Positions 1-22,574 are shown, counted from the first letter of the stretch. The stretch: DNA of 64,000 bases from Xiphias gladius (GCF_016859285.1 NC_053413.1:15581501-15645500); one strand, 5' to 3'. The notes: generated from the sequence alone by a model not told the origin. Numbers and translations: made by a program.

Positions 1-7690
<7,690 letters not shown>

Positions 7691-8445
7691 CCAAGTTTTA
7701 CCTGCAACTCAGAAAGAACTGGAAGAAACTGTATTTGATAAAGCCACTATACCATGCTGGGCAATTACATTCCACTGTTTTATTTGTTTTAATCAATTTT
7801 ATTTTCATTTTATGAGCCAATACATTATTTTAAAATGTGTGCAATATATACAGGAGGTGTTTTACGGAAGAACAGTTATAAGAGGTGTTTTACTGGGCTG
7901 TTACTGTACTGCACAATATAATAAATTGGGTTTTTTATTGTTTACATTGTTTTCAAAACTAGATGCCAGTTCAATTAGATGAAAAAGCTCTGAATTAATT
8001 TTGAGAGCCGTCAGTCATATTGCTTCCACAGAGGGTCAATTATCCCTCTCATCTGGGGAAAAGTCAGGTCAATAGCACATCAAGTATTAACTGACAAAGC
8101 ATATAAAATGAATGACTACTCAGCCTATGACTTTGAGAAGCTGATATTCTAACCATTTCAGTGTTGGTTGTTGACTTTGACACATGTGCTGTAAAGGCTT
8201 TACTACTCCACAGGCATGACTACTAAACAGTTTGGGTTTTTTTGTTTTTTTAAGCATAGCCCCCTTTTTAAGCAGAATTATTCTTATCAGTATAAATATG
8301 TCTTGCACACAAGTTTTAATAGTGTGCCAGCATCATGTTGTGCCACTTTTGAGTGGCCTAGATGAACAGTGGTACTATTTGCTGTAAACTGGTTCTAATT
8401 TATATTTGTTTGCTTTCAGATAATAAAATGAATATTGTCAAATAG
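7691..8445 (+). other. ttc39c: ttc39c 3' UTR with poly(A) signals
   Basis: The stretch follows the TGA at 7688-7690. AATAAA hexamers occur at 7920-7925 and 8422-8427. The second is followed by GT-rich sequence (about 8446-8470), as expected downstream of a cleavage site, so the transcript most likely ends near 8440-8450. Confidence 0.65.
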
Positions 8446-10657
8446 AATCTCGTGTCATCCAGTGCGTTTGATAAGGTAACAAGTGGGGCACGAGGCTTAA
8501 CATGATGTATAAAACATTGTATTCAGCAACATAAGTTAGTTTATTCTGAAATGATTGGCACAAGCAGCTAACAAATAACTACTACTGTTTTTCTAACAAT
8601 TCAAAACAAATCCAGAAGAGGTACTTGCAACACAAGCATCAGGGAATATTGATTGCACTTTTAAAGGTTGCTGTCCACAGTCCAGGTACAGCTACATACT
8701 GTTTTTAAAATGAAAAACTGATTCAATCAGATTTTTACAGTACTGTTATGTATTTTTTCCAAACATATTAGACAATGGCAAGAGTCTAACATTTCCTGGT
8801 CTCCATGGAAAAAAAAATGTGATACTGTGTTACCGTCTACAAACAAAATTAAAAATTTTGCTGGTGTGCTGCTTTTAGAACTGGGATGTAGTATTACATG
8901 GTAGATACAAAGACTGAGGCAAAAATGAAAATGATAAATTCTGCATTGAAAGGAGGAGTAATGCGTTGCCTCACATCCTTCTATATTCAATTGATTCACT
9001 TGTCTTATGTGTATACCAGTATGCTGGTTTCTACATTAGTAAAACTGGTATAAAACATAAGGGGTTTCATGTCCTGCAATTTACATCTCATGCTGAATCA
9101 ATCTGCATTCTCAACACATTCAGCAATCCATATAGTTTCAACCAGGATTTTGCCGGATCTCTTGGTTCTGTAAATGAGTTGTGTAATGAAACAGTCTGCA
9201 AAAAACTTAATGGTATATCACAAACTTAATAGGGCAAAGACAGGATTTGGTGGACAGAACAGGAGTACAGTAAGGGCAAAGACCTCTATATCTTAATTTT
9301 GTTTTATACCACTCAAGAAACCCATGGAATACTGGCAGCTTTTCTTAAAATTAAAGCACAGCACAAACACATGGATGTTCAGTTAACATTAGGCTTTTAT
9401 TTAGCAACAATGGAAATTCTGTTTGATTGGTACCCAAGGACTGGTAAAAGGAAACACTAAAACATCTATCAGCTATCCACAACATAAGAGAATGAATATT
9501 CAATGCCTGATTGTGAAGGCGGTAAGGTTTGCATAGTTATAGTGATGCACATGCATTTATTGTTAGTTAGATTTCAATTAGATCAATGCATATAGCACTA
9601 GGAATACAGTTTAATTATACTTAACTATGGCAAGACCTTTACACACATGCACATACAACTCTTAAGAGCAGAGCTGGTGTCCCTGCTCTAGTAGTTAAAA
9701 AAAATAATAGGTGGAAAAAAGTGCTACTGTGTCCACAGAATCAGGTAGACTTATGTGCAACGCTGTTAGTCTCTATACACATTTATACAGTACATAGTTT
9801 AGGGCTTAATAACATTTTAAACATTTTATTGTGAAAGTCTTACTGCTGTAGTACTGGCCATTATCCTTGTCGGATATGGTAACATTTTACTTGCAATCTC
9901 TGTTGCAGATAAACAGCTAGACAAAGATTTACAAATCGATTGCAGAAGACATTGCCAGCAAACAATGAGGCAAATTTAAAATCCATCCAGTTAAACACTA
10001 ATTATCCGGAAAACTCATTGTACTAGGGGGTGAAATCAAAAGCAAATGCACCAAAGTGGTCTATTTTAATACCGTGCACTGCATTACAGTATGTATGCAC
10101 CAGTAGAATAAGTGTCAGTCAAAAACATCACCTCAATGTGCCCAGGACACACCATGTTCTCCACTGTAGCTGTCTGTAGTGGTGTTTCCTCCTACGTCAC
10201 TGCAATGATGCTGATGAGTAAAATGGTTTAATAGCCAGGAGGAACTATGGACAACTTACACAGAGTAAAACGGAGGTTGCTGTTCAAACACTCCTAACAT
10301 CAAATATTTCTAAAGTACATTCTAGTTTATTTCTCCAGTATATGCCTACACCATACTTAAGTTGTCGAGAACTACAATATATGAGCAAATGAGTTTTTGT
10401 GCTTTATTGTTCACCCAGATCTGTTAAAGAATATATGGCTCTGGGTTCATTCAGTGTTTTACTGCCTTTTAAAAAGACGTTTTAACTGTATTTTCTCAAA
10501 TTGAACCCTATTCCCTACCTGCTCTTCTATACCTATTCAATGACACTGAAGCTTATGCTAGGAGCCCCAGCGCAAACCGTACAAGTACAGCAGATAAAGT
10601 CCAAAGGTGGTATAAGTCGATATCCATGTGTATGGTATCTGTGTGTGTTTCTACTTG
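8446..10657 (-). other. osbpl1a: osbpl1a 3' UTR and convergent intergenic gap
   Basis: This lies after the osbpl1a stop (10660-10658, - strand). Minus-strand AATAAA hexamers (TTTATT on +) are at 10403-10408, 9825-9830, 9556-9561, 9396-9401 and 8540-8545. The true end cannot be chosen by eye. If the most distal signal is used, the two convergent genes end only about 100 bp apart. No other gene is visible. Confidence 0.45.
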
Positions 10658-13600
10658 TTAGTAGATGTCAGGGAGCTGAGTGTAGTTCCTGTCCCAGTAG
10701 CCTTTCAAGTAAAGCCAGTCCTGAGCTTTGTTGTGAGGGTTGGGTCCTTGCTGAAACCACCTGCAGAGATTTAATAATGACAAGATTGATTTAATATGAA
10801 TACACAACTTGCAGATAGCAGAAGTCAGAAGGAAAGAGAAAAAAACCAAAAAAAAAAAACCAAGACAAATCAAAACACAAAATCACACACTACTTCATGG
10901 CAATGTTGCACCAAGTACAACGGGAAAAAGTTCCGGTCTCCCTGGGTCAAACTAAATATCCAGTATCACACAATGTTATCTTCATGAGTGCCAGTGTATG
11001 ACCAATGCTTTTGACTAAAAACGACAAACAGTTGCAGTTGTGCATTTTGTCCTGAGGAGGGTGGTGTAGTGCAGCACTTCACACCCAAGCAAACAGTGAA
11101 AGGACAGCTTTGAACCAAACCTTGGACCAAGTGCAGCGTTCCTTTTCAGTTATAACAAAGGGGAAGGCACAGTGGATAACACAAGACAATAGGGAGGCAT
11201 TTAGTAAAAATAGAACCGCAATCGGACAACGACATTAGAAGACATTTCTCAGTGACTAACCTTGTTTTCCATTCCTCTGTTGACTTGTTGCGATTTTTCC
11301 GGGCCATCCTCTGTTTCTCCTCAAGTCTCTTCTTCTCTGCGCTTGCCATATCTATGACCCAGAGATGCAGAACTCTAAACATGGAACTTAGCTGGTGTGG
11401 CATAATGGGGACTCAAATCAAGGTAACACACTGTACCTATATCTCCATTCTCCATGGCGCGAATGTCAGGTCTGAGACGACTGTCTGTGTTAGGAATGAC
11501 TCTCTCCATGCTTTTCTCCAGCTCGTTTAGCTGCATGGCGAACGTGGAGAATGCATAGAACTGCCACAGAGGGAATTACAAAAAAAACAAAACAAAAGAT
11601 TTTCAACTGCCATAGAAGGAGCAAGCATGAGAAGTCACAAAATAACTCACTTATAAAACCTCATCTCCAGCTATTATTCCTGATTTTTCTTTTCTAAATT
11701 TACAAATTGTTCTCCCTCCACCTTGATCCCCATCTCCTGTCTTCCCGTACCTTGGCTGAGTTCTCTGGTCGAGGCGTTATCTTCCAGATGAGCTCACTGC
11801 CTGGGATGACCTGGACTGTCTCAGCGTCAGGTGGAGGCATCTCTTCTGGCTCCTCATCCACACTGCTCTGGGACCACAGACATACACACAAATATATTCA
11901 ACAGGTTTACCTTGAACCAAACGGAGACAAAAACATGACTTTACTAATTTTTTTTTTTTTTACCCGTTTACTGCCCTTTTTTTCATCTGAATTCTTTCTG
12001 TCAGACTTTTTGTGGGCATCAAAGGTAGTGGGGTCTACTGTGTACAGGCATTCTGTCCATTTGCCGTACATTGCACAGACCTTCCTTTTGCTGGAAAACA
12101 TACAAAGAACAAATACTTATAACAGCTTTAGATGCTGGTATCAACGCTCATCTCTGAGCATTACTGTGCTGACAATACTGATGACAAAAACCCCTATAAA
12201 TAAACTTATGTTACATTTCCTATGACAAAGTAATTGAAAATGTAGTAAATCCGATAAATGATAAAAATCACTGACAATCAAGACAATACCTTTTATCTAG
12301 GATGTATCCCTCCACTTTATGGAGCTCTTTTCCAAAGAGGCCACAGTGCTTCCACTTTATGGAGCTCTTTTCCAAAGAGGCCACAGTGCTTGAAAGTCAT
12401 GCTGCATCTCTCTCCAGTCCTGCCAAAGAATGACAGAGTGCTTACCAATTCTTTTTTACTATCCTGCGTCTGGGAGCTGAGACTTTCTAACATTAATTAT
12501 CCTGCTCACGCTCTTCTATTCTAATGGCAACTGTCCCAGTTCTGCTCCCATGATCAATAAGCTGATTTTGAAAGTAGATCAACACTTCACTGCAGAGCAC
12601 AGAAAGAAAGTTACTCGTGAACCCAAGTATCTTTGCATGCAAATGCACTAGGCAAGCACGTAGACAAACGTGCAAAGAACATCACAAAGAGAAGATTTAT
12701 TTTATTTTATTTTATTTTTTACTTGTGATTGATCACTTCCACATTGCCGTACTGCTCAATCCAAAGCTGACCAACAATGATGTTGTGGACACAACAGGTG
12801 GGGTTTGTCCAGGTGTACGCTTCATTATATCTGCAGAGACAAAGTCAATAATGCCAGATGATGCTACCTCAAAATGAATCGAATCAGACTTACAAAGCAG
12901 TCTTACTGTAGACTGTGCACTCACTTGGGGAGCTCCAGTGTGATGATTCCCTTGGGCTCTGCTTCTATGCTCTTTCCCCAAAACTTGAGTTTGGGGTAGA
13001 TGGAACCATGGAAGACAAAATCCTCCTTGAGGCCCTCAGCATGAAAGGCACTGACTGGAGGGTGATGGCTTACTTGTTCTGACACCCATCTAAAGCCCAG
13101 GTCGTCTCTGATGGAGAACAAAGACACGGCTGGTACTGCAGGGAAGTCCACTAAAAACGTAAATCTTCACTAAGTGCAAAATGGTGTGTGTATACGTGTG
13201 CTGATGACAGACATTTGTGAATTTAAGTTTGTATTCTGTCTTACCTGATGAGCTCAAAGGTCTCTCCCAGTAGTGGGTTGAAAGGCTTCCCTGTCCTCTC
13301 CCACTGTGATGCAACAGCTGACACAGCAAATGCTGCGACACACTACAGAGCATTGACTTATGATTACTTACAGGCAACTAATTCAACATTTGATAAAGGT
13401 AGGGAATATGAAGTAGTAACTATTGAGTCCCATAATAGCATGTAATTGTTTGTCAAAAACAACACTGACAGCACATAGTTAAATAATGGAACAGTACTTT
13501 ATGAATTATGATTTGACTTGATTCAAATAAGTACTGACATATTACCTTGGAGATTAACCATTAGATTTTTATCTGTTTCTATTGAAGAAAGTGAACGTGG

Positions 13601-16600
13601 GCTTGCTGATACCTTCATCCTCTCGACAGAGTCTGTTGTGGCATTGGCCTGGTGGATGAGGTAGGTGTGCTCCATGTATTCTGTTAGCCGCTGGAGGAAG
13701 CTCAGTGGCTCATTAAATATCACAGGCATGGCAATCTTTGAAAGCTCCTGAAAGAAGAGTTGGAAAAGATAAAAGAAACTGAGGGCACAGACTAATGAAT
13801 GAGCAGTGAATACTACTGAATACAGAAGAGCTGCAACGAATCCTCTCTTTGCAAAGCTTATTATTTAACTAATTTACAAATCATATTTAAGTGTATAAAC
13901 ATGTAGAGAGAACAACACACCCTTTTTCTTGTGTGTTTGAGATGTGCATGTATGTGTACTTGGGGTGTATGGATCACAATTAATGGCTCGATTCGATATG
14001 TTAAGGTGGTGTCATGAATCAACACAATTTTTTGTATCTACAGCATTTAACTGTGATATCTAAGGCACAATGTTATGGCTTCAGGAGAGTTTTGAGAAAG
14101 ATAATTAAGATAAATCAGTTTTGCAGTAACTTTTTACCTAAGTTTAGTGCTTATTCAACAAGACTACTTGAAAACAAAATCTCAACTCAGCTTTCATTTT
14201 CTCCAAACTTCACATTAAAATGCAACAAATTAAAAGGGAAATCTGCTTGCAGAAGTCCGTCTGCTCTCACCATGCCAATGCATTTTTTCAGGATACTCCA
14301 GATGCTGACGTCATTCCTGGAGAACATGGGAGCTGGTAGAGATGTTCTATGGGGCAGAAATATAAAAACAGGGAGCACAATTTCTATCAGGCCCATATCA
14401 TGTGCCATAATATCCATCTATGTGTTAATACAATAAATTTGAATCTTTATTAATGGGAAATCACTGATTTGTTTATTTTGTGTCAGGTGCAAGCAAATAT
14501 CAATGCCTCACGGAATGTGGTCTGGACTTCTCCACACTCAAAATTATTTACTTATCTAATATAAGATGAGTACGAATCCAGTACCTGAAAGTGTTGGGTA
14601 AACCACACATTAAAACCATTATTTTGTGTTTTCGCTGCTGAGAGCTTATACTATTTAAAACCTGCAGAGCAGATAACATGGCTTGACCCACCATTTGGAA
14701 ACAAAGTCATCCGACACCTGTAAGCTAATGAGCTGTCAGCTGGTCTGGTCAAGCCTCATGCAATATCCATGAATGGATATACATCTGCATGCGTGTTGGT
14801 TTTCAAGACTGGTTATAAGCTGCAGTCCTGAAATTGTTTTTTTTTTCTTATCAAGTTTGGCTCAGCAACAGCTCTCCCCAATTATGTTTGCATACGCTTT
14901 TGATTAATAAATGTCATACATTTTCTTACCTTTGACACACACATCCACTTTCTAACTCCCTCCGAATCTTAAACTTAGTAACAACACAGACTTAATTTAG
15001 TCAAGCAGCAACGTTTATCTTCCAGTCTTTCTGACAGCTGTAATGTGGACTACAGGTATGCTGGCTGGAGACAGATGGTGTCCTTTTTTGGAAATGAGAG
15101 CTGAAGCAACCACACAAATAAAAGCCAATACTTCAGCTAAATAAACAGAAAGGTAGAGAGTGGGGGTTTGCTCCATACTATACTCCACACTAGCTTCTCC
15201 TCAAAAATTTAGGCATGGAGGGTTTCTTTCATTAGACTGAAAAACTAACACACGATAATGGGGTTTTCTATTTTCTAAAGTAAACTGTATCTACAACTGT
15301 ACTTGTACATGTCTGAAGATTCATGGGACCCGTAGTTTTTACAACTACTGAATAAAATCATCCTCTCTTTAATGAGATGTTCAAATTTTACAAACCAATT
15401 TTACCTATCTAGCTTAGATTATGGTCAAAAATACTCAGCTTTTCAGAAATACAGATAAAAATGTATTTAAACAAAACTGCATTGTTTAGCAGAAGCTACT
15501 GAAACAAGCAAACACAGAAGTGATGTGGGACACATGAACATGCTACATCAATACTTTGCATGCACTTCCTACAGCAAACACTGTCTACAGTTGAGCTATA
15601 TCAGTCCTCAAATCATTATTAAATGCATGAAAATAATACATTTACACTACTGTATTTTTGTGGTCTTAAGTCAAAGACAGATTTGGACATTTTTTACAGA
15701 ATTTATGGTAGGATGTTATTATAGAAAGGTAAAAAGTGAGAGAATAACTAAACAACTAAATTTAGGCCCATTTGCAGTAAACCAGGGGCAAGCGTATCAT
15801 TGAATGACAGGAGTAATTCCAAATAAACAGACACTTCATAAATCTTTAGTGCACAACACACACGCCCACACATATGCACGCAGGGCCAGCAAGCCAGTCC
15901 CCTTTCCTCCAACTTCCGAGCCAGCACATGCTAAATTATTCATGGATCACTTGTTGGATTAAGGAAGAGGCCAAGGCAGAATCAGCACCCACGGAAATAA
16001 AAGATTGTCAAATCTTCCCGAAACAAAGCACCAAACAAAGAGCGCTAAATTGACTGTTCACTTGGAGAGTTGGATCTGTCAGGAAAAAAACAAAAACAAA
16101 AACAAAAACAGGCTATTCTGCGGATTGGGTGCTCAAACAAACAAAAACACTTGTCTACAAAAACAGACTGGAGTGGAAAACTTGTACCATTATACCAACT
16201 CTGCCATATACTGGCCTATCCGCTAGCCAATGGAAGACTGCAACTTGTCATCAGACATGCGTACTAACAAGTCACATGTACAAAATGTATTTTAGGTCGT
16301 TCAGCAATGTAAAGTTATATTCTAATTTAACTCTGCTACCAGCTGTGAGAATGATCTTAAACGAAGCCTTGCATATAATAAACAGTGAACAGTTTGTCTG
16401 CACTCAGCATGAATGTCTTTGTATTTCCACCCGTCTCGTTCCCATCATTTAAGCCAGTAAACAAGCATGACATCATAACTGGAGCATGTCCTACCTGTGG
16501 TTCTTGACTCCATTGTACTGGGCTGATTGGTTGCCATGGTTCCTGTCCCCTGACATTCCGGTGGGCCCCCTGAGCGCACTGAGATGGTGGAGGCTGCTGA

Positions 16601-17169
16601 GAAGGGGGGTGTCTCTCCCCTCGTCCTCTTCACAGGAGTGACTGGCCACAGACAGGAAGCCGCTCACAGAGAGGTCCGACTCTGACTCTGTGGGATGATG
16701 ACAGGGGGCAGATGCCAGGTCATGCCAAACACTCTCTCACAAACACACACACACACACGTAGGCAGAAAGCTGGTAGAGCTGCAAAAAATGCAGTAAACA
16801 CCACCTGCTGCCACCAGCCCAGTCTGCCTGTCCCCATCCCAGCCAAACCCCACCTGAGGATTGTGTTCCACTGAGAGGCCAGACACCACACACCTGAGCT
16901 TCCACAGAGAGACCACTTTGTGTGCTGTGCTTTGTGCATTGCACTCCTTCCTCCCTAGCTACACTGCTACATTACAGTACCTGTCACAATACACAAGGGA
17001 GAGGGAGGAGTGTGGTATTTTATTACTGTGATGACTGACCCTGTATATGCTTGTCTGAGTTATGAGTGCTTATTGTAGTAACATATATAACATTATATAA
17101 TTATGTGAAATTGCAAATTTTGCAATCAGAGATAGAGATGAGTCATGACATACAGACACATAAAACAAA

Positions 17170-17203
<34 letters not shown>

Positions 17204-18385
17204 TTTACACATTACACTCAGCTCAGCAAAAAAAAATTCTCTCATATATGCTGAGCACAGTTTACAGTCTTACTGTAAAGAGTTTCTCTGGCCAGTAGGT
17301 AAAGGGCAGTATGATGAAAAAAAAAATGAATGATGAAAAAGATTGATTCATAGCGCACAAACATGTTGTAAAAGGAAGTCAACTGTACACAGTCACCATA
17401 GCCAGGCTTTTGGGTAACTTTGTGCAATACTTTTTACCACAAACATGCAACTACTGATGCAACTACCGTGCATTTTGGCAGAGCTGCAGCCACAGCTGAA
17501 GCACCTAAAATAACCACACCTGTGCTTAACCTCTGCTCCTACCCACCCTCCACCTCAACAAACCCTGCCACCTGATTGGCCACATTGAGGAGGCCACAGA
17601 GGAGACTGTTTGCTAGCTTCATTTCCTCCAACACTGTTTGCTGCTTGCCCTCCTGCTCTCCTCCCTAGCTAGCACTTACAGTTACACACACATACACAAA
17701 GGTCACAAGAAGGAGAATAGTTTATGTGATGGTGGCCTGTGCCTGTATCTGTATGTCTATGTTAGCTTTATAGAGTTATGAAGTATATATATATATATAT
17801 ATTGTGTGTTGACAGAAATTGCAATCTCAGACATAGATGTACCAGGATAGGATGTAGCAGCGACAGTAAAACACTGCTGCATTAAAAAAAACCAAAAAAA
17901 AACAAACGTGGTTGAGGATTTACACACTCAGCTCAGCCTGTGAAAATTCTCTCATATATGCTGAGCACAGTTTACAGTCTTACTGTAAAGAGTTTCTCTG
18001 GCCAGTAGGTAACTCAGGGCTATGTATGAATAATGCAATGATTCCTGAGAAAGATTGCTCCATAGCGCACAAACATGTTGTAAAAGGAAGTCAACTGTAC
18101 ACAGTCACCATAGCCAGGCTTTTGGGTAACTTTGTGCAATACTTTTTACCACAAACATGCAACTACTGATGCAACTACCGTGCATGGCAGACATTTAGTA
18201 ACAACGGTTTAATCCCTCTATGTTAACTAATTATTTAAATTGTATTTAGAAAAAAATAGTGTCAACCTAATCACTATACTGTTACCCTTGAGTATAAGAG
18301 AAGAGAACATTGTTTGTCTTAGAATGCCCTGGCAACATTGCCAGAGTGCCAATGGTCTGAGTGTCATTGGGAACAACTGAACACG

Positions 18386-18438
<53 letters not shown>

Positions 18439-21400
18439 ACTGCTGTATTTCTTAACTATACGTTTTATTGCTTAAGTGAAGTGAGAAGTGAATCCTGAAG
18501 CTGTTTGGAACAAGATGGGCTGCTGAAGGCGTGACACAAGTATATAAAAGATTTGTCACAAACTACCCTGTGGAGTTTTCTTGTAAACAAAACACAGTTA
18601 TGTTTACATTTAGTGTTAATCATACAACATTTGCAAAGCTCTGCAATGTCAGGAATGAGAACAACTCACAATGCATTTAACTCAATAAAATGATAATAAT
18701 TAAAATGATACTAATAAAATTAGAAAATAATCAGAACAGAATGCTTGAGATTTAATTTGTCTAATTTATAACTTGGCCTAAAACACTTTACAAAAAACAA
18801 GATGAACTAAACTATATTGGTCTTGTATAACCCCAGTGAGATACTCACTTCTTGATTACTCCACTATCTTACCACCTACACTAAGGGCTGCTGACCTGAT
18901 TCAGCATCATAGAAGTCATCTTCGGTGAGCGTGCTGAGGGTTGACAACCTCCTGCTCTTGCTCAGGGGCTGCTTGAGTTCGTGGTTCTCAGTTGCCAAAG
19001 TCTGCAGAGCCTCTGTCAGAGCTTTATTCTTCTCCACCTCTTGCTCTAACTTCAGGCTCCACACCTGCAAGCACAGGGCCACTAGACAGATAAAACATAC
19101 AGGCAAACAGCAGAGACAAGGTACAGTATATGAAGGGAATATGTATTTCGATCCTCATTTCTAAGGCATGTCTACAGTATAGACGATGTAACTGGCAAAT
19201 AACTGACTGACTGATTGTTTGACTGTCCTTGTGGCTCTGATGGCAGGTCATTGTTCTATCCCTGCGCACAGATCTGGTTTCCTCCAGTCTGAACCAAACA
19301 CCCAAGCCTCCAAGAGCACTGTAGCCCAGGACTGAGTATCCCTTCACAGCAACCTGAGCCAAGCCACTGTGGAACAAATTGGATCAGAGTTTTGTATTGT
19401 CTAATGCTGCTGCTGTGTGTCTTTTACAAACTGAACAGAAGACAGAAAACAAAAAACAAAAAACAAAACAAAACAAAAAATCCACAGCTACCAAAAATGT
19501 GAAATAAAATAGTGGCTTAAAGACAAATTTCTCTTAAAAAAAACTAAAATAAAAGACTTTAAAAGGATATTAAGAAACAGACTGAGTAGCATAAAATGGA
19601 CAAAAAAAAAAAAAAAAAAAAAAAGAAAAGAAAGCGCACTGATCATAAAAATGCATAGCATAGCCTCCAAAGCTGATAAAACTCCCAGAGTCACCTTGGG
19701 CAAGGCAGCAAAGTCTGAGAGACACAAGAGCTTGTAAATCACACTGTAAATCTGAGACTGCAAAGCAAGGCCAATGTCTTTATTAAAGATGAAAAGTTCT
19801 GCCTCATCTCTTCTACCTTTTCGAAACATTAAAAGCTGCAGGCACAGCCATGCACAAAGAAACACCTGTCAACGAATCCACTAATGTGCCATGACTTTCA
19901 AAGTGTCTGTGGTTCACAATTTCTCTTTCAAGTGTGTGTCTATAACCATGATGTGATCAACAAGGTCAGAAAAATAATTTGTGATATTCAAAATGGGATT
20001 CTATTCACCAGTGTCCTTGTGATTTTTTAAATTTATTTGACAAGAATTTTTAAAATCCTAAGATAATACACAATATTCAGTATATAGAAAATGGCAGTCA
20101 GCAGCTCCATTCCAGAAACAAACTGCCTCAGATTCCTGTGTGGCGGAGATGGACGAGGCAGTGAAAACACTGAGTAACACATTAACTTACTTGATGATCT
20201 GTTTTTTCTGATTAGCATACTTCAAGGACACCAGTCCAGCCATTTGTGATCTTATTCCAACTGGCTAAGGGTTTATTCTGTAGCTTTTGTAAACAAACAA
20301 TGTAGACCCAATCTATTCTGTGCCCCCGACTTGACTCAGCAAAATTTCATTTTACATATACTTGCAAAGGTGAGGTAGACTAATTTGCAACATTATGCAG
20401 ATCCCAATTCTGCAAAAGAGCTATAACTCCTATGATCAGAATACGTCAAGCTACATTTTAAGTTTCTTAACTGACTGTTTATCGGAACAGAAGCATCTGT
20501 GACATTGCAACATATCAAGCCCATTTCTAAAAATACACACATCTGATGTGACCAAAAACCCACACTCACCCTATGTTATTCATGCTCATTTTATATAGAA
20601 CGTTATCCTTTTATATTTGAAAAACAAACTACTGTACATAAACATGGACTCTGTGTTTCACTAAGATTTTTGCTGTAACTGTAACAGAAGCTGTCTGGCA
20701 CCTACAGTCAAGGAGAAGCTCAACACTTTCACTCTTGCTGTCATCACACTTGCTATATTGTGTTCAGCCCCTTTAGGCTGTGTTCTGTGTGAAAATAGGA
20801 ATACAGGGTTAGTGGATATTCAGATTCTGTTCAATTCATATTTGAGAAACACAAATCCCTGTAGTTTCTCCCCAGGCTTAAAGATATGTCCCTCTATACA
20901 ATATAGGAAATCATATTATTTTAACAAAGTCATGTTTTAAACGAGATTAAATGACAAACGACTGCTAAAGAAATAATTTCAACAAATTCCTGCAGATAGA
21001 AAAATCTGAATTATTCTCTTGTTCTAAAATATTTGTGTTGTTATTGTCTGCCAAATTTCCCAAACGTGAACTCTAATATGCTTCCAAGTCAACAACAACA
21101 AAGTCACACATTGAAACTGGGTAATAAGTACACGACATATCAAATGCGTATCCATAAAAATTTTTTCCTTACAAGACCCAACTTAATTCAACCATCTTTT
21201 TTAATATATATATATGGTGTACAGTAAACAAGATCGCTGTGTAGAATCCTGTGTTAACACTCCTTATCCCAGGCACTTTGGCTTAAGAGCCCATCCAAGA
21301 GCAGAACACTTTGTTGTGTAACTATCCCAGCCAGCTCTTTCGCTCTCATTGCATCCTCTCGCCTGAGCACAAACAGCGCTATTTTAAGCCCTGCTGAGGC

Positions 21401-22540
21401 TGTGTGCTGTAGCCGTTGCTGGAGCCTGGGAGGGATGCTTCTCCTTGGCCAACACCCCAAAGGGTAGATTTTTTACTTTGTTCTAAAATTCGCTTTTTCT
21501 GCTGAAGGGGAAGCAAATCTCAGAGGGAAGTTTATTATAGCTCTTTGCAGTGCTCTGTAATAACTAACTAATATTAACTGTATATCAAACTGTACTTGAA
21601 TCAGTGATGCCTCCATTTGATTTCTTGACAGGCGTGGAAGCCTGCTGCCTGAGAAACAACAACAATGGTTGGGCTTATAAATCTGTGTTGTCTGAGTTTC
21701 TGTCACAACGTCCAAAGTTACTGCCCAGGAGTGTCTGTTTGCAGCTCAATCTTCATTTCAATGATTAGTGAAGAAAGTTAGCAGCACAAACTTCCTCCTA
21801 AATGTCATGTAGTCGCTAACCAGTCATACTGTGTCCTGTATGAACTGTATAAATGTGGCCTGCTCACTGGCATACTTCAGTTTTGCAGCGGTTCCTGAAA
21901 TGGGTCAGACCACATTCACTCTGCTCAAGGGCAATACTGTAATTCCTGCAAAACCCTAGAGATATGAATCGTGGTTCTGTATTACACATCTGCCTGGAAG
22001 TAAAAGCACAATTACAATAGCACATGACTACTTCATGTAATGTACTGTAGAAAATAAATGTGTAAGTGGCACCAACAGAGGCATCTGTGGCAGGACAACA
22101 GGAAATGTGGGATTAAAGTTAATACTGCCTAATACAGCCAATCTCAGCACTGTAGAAAATATAATCCAGTTAGTACATGTAGTAGCAGAAGCTTAGCATG
22201 AGACCAGTGGATGTAACATGTTTGCTACATTTTCTACTTATTGTACTAATTAATTAAATCAGTGTCCATTGTTATGACAATTCCAATGCTTCTTGGTTGA
22301 TGAGACTTTGATGAATGTCCTCAGTCTCCCTGTGATAACAATGGCGGGTTATTCCCTGTGACAGGACAGCAGCTGTTGCCAATTCATTCTAAGATAATGT
22401 GATTTGGCAAAGTACACATCACTGTGTAAACATGCAACATTTGGGCATTGTTGAGCGGTATCATATCCAGCTAACTTCAAAAGCACAGTTTTATTGTATC
22501 TGATGTAAAATTGTTTCAGTTATCTACACCTTATTATACA

Positions 22541-22574
<34 letters not shown>

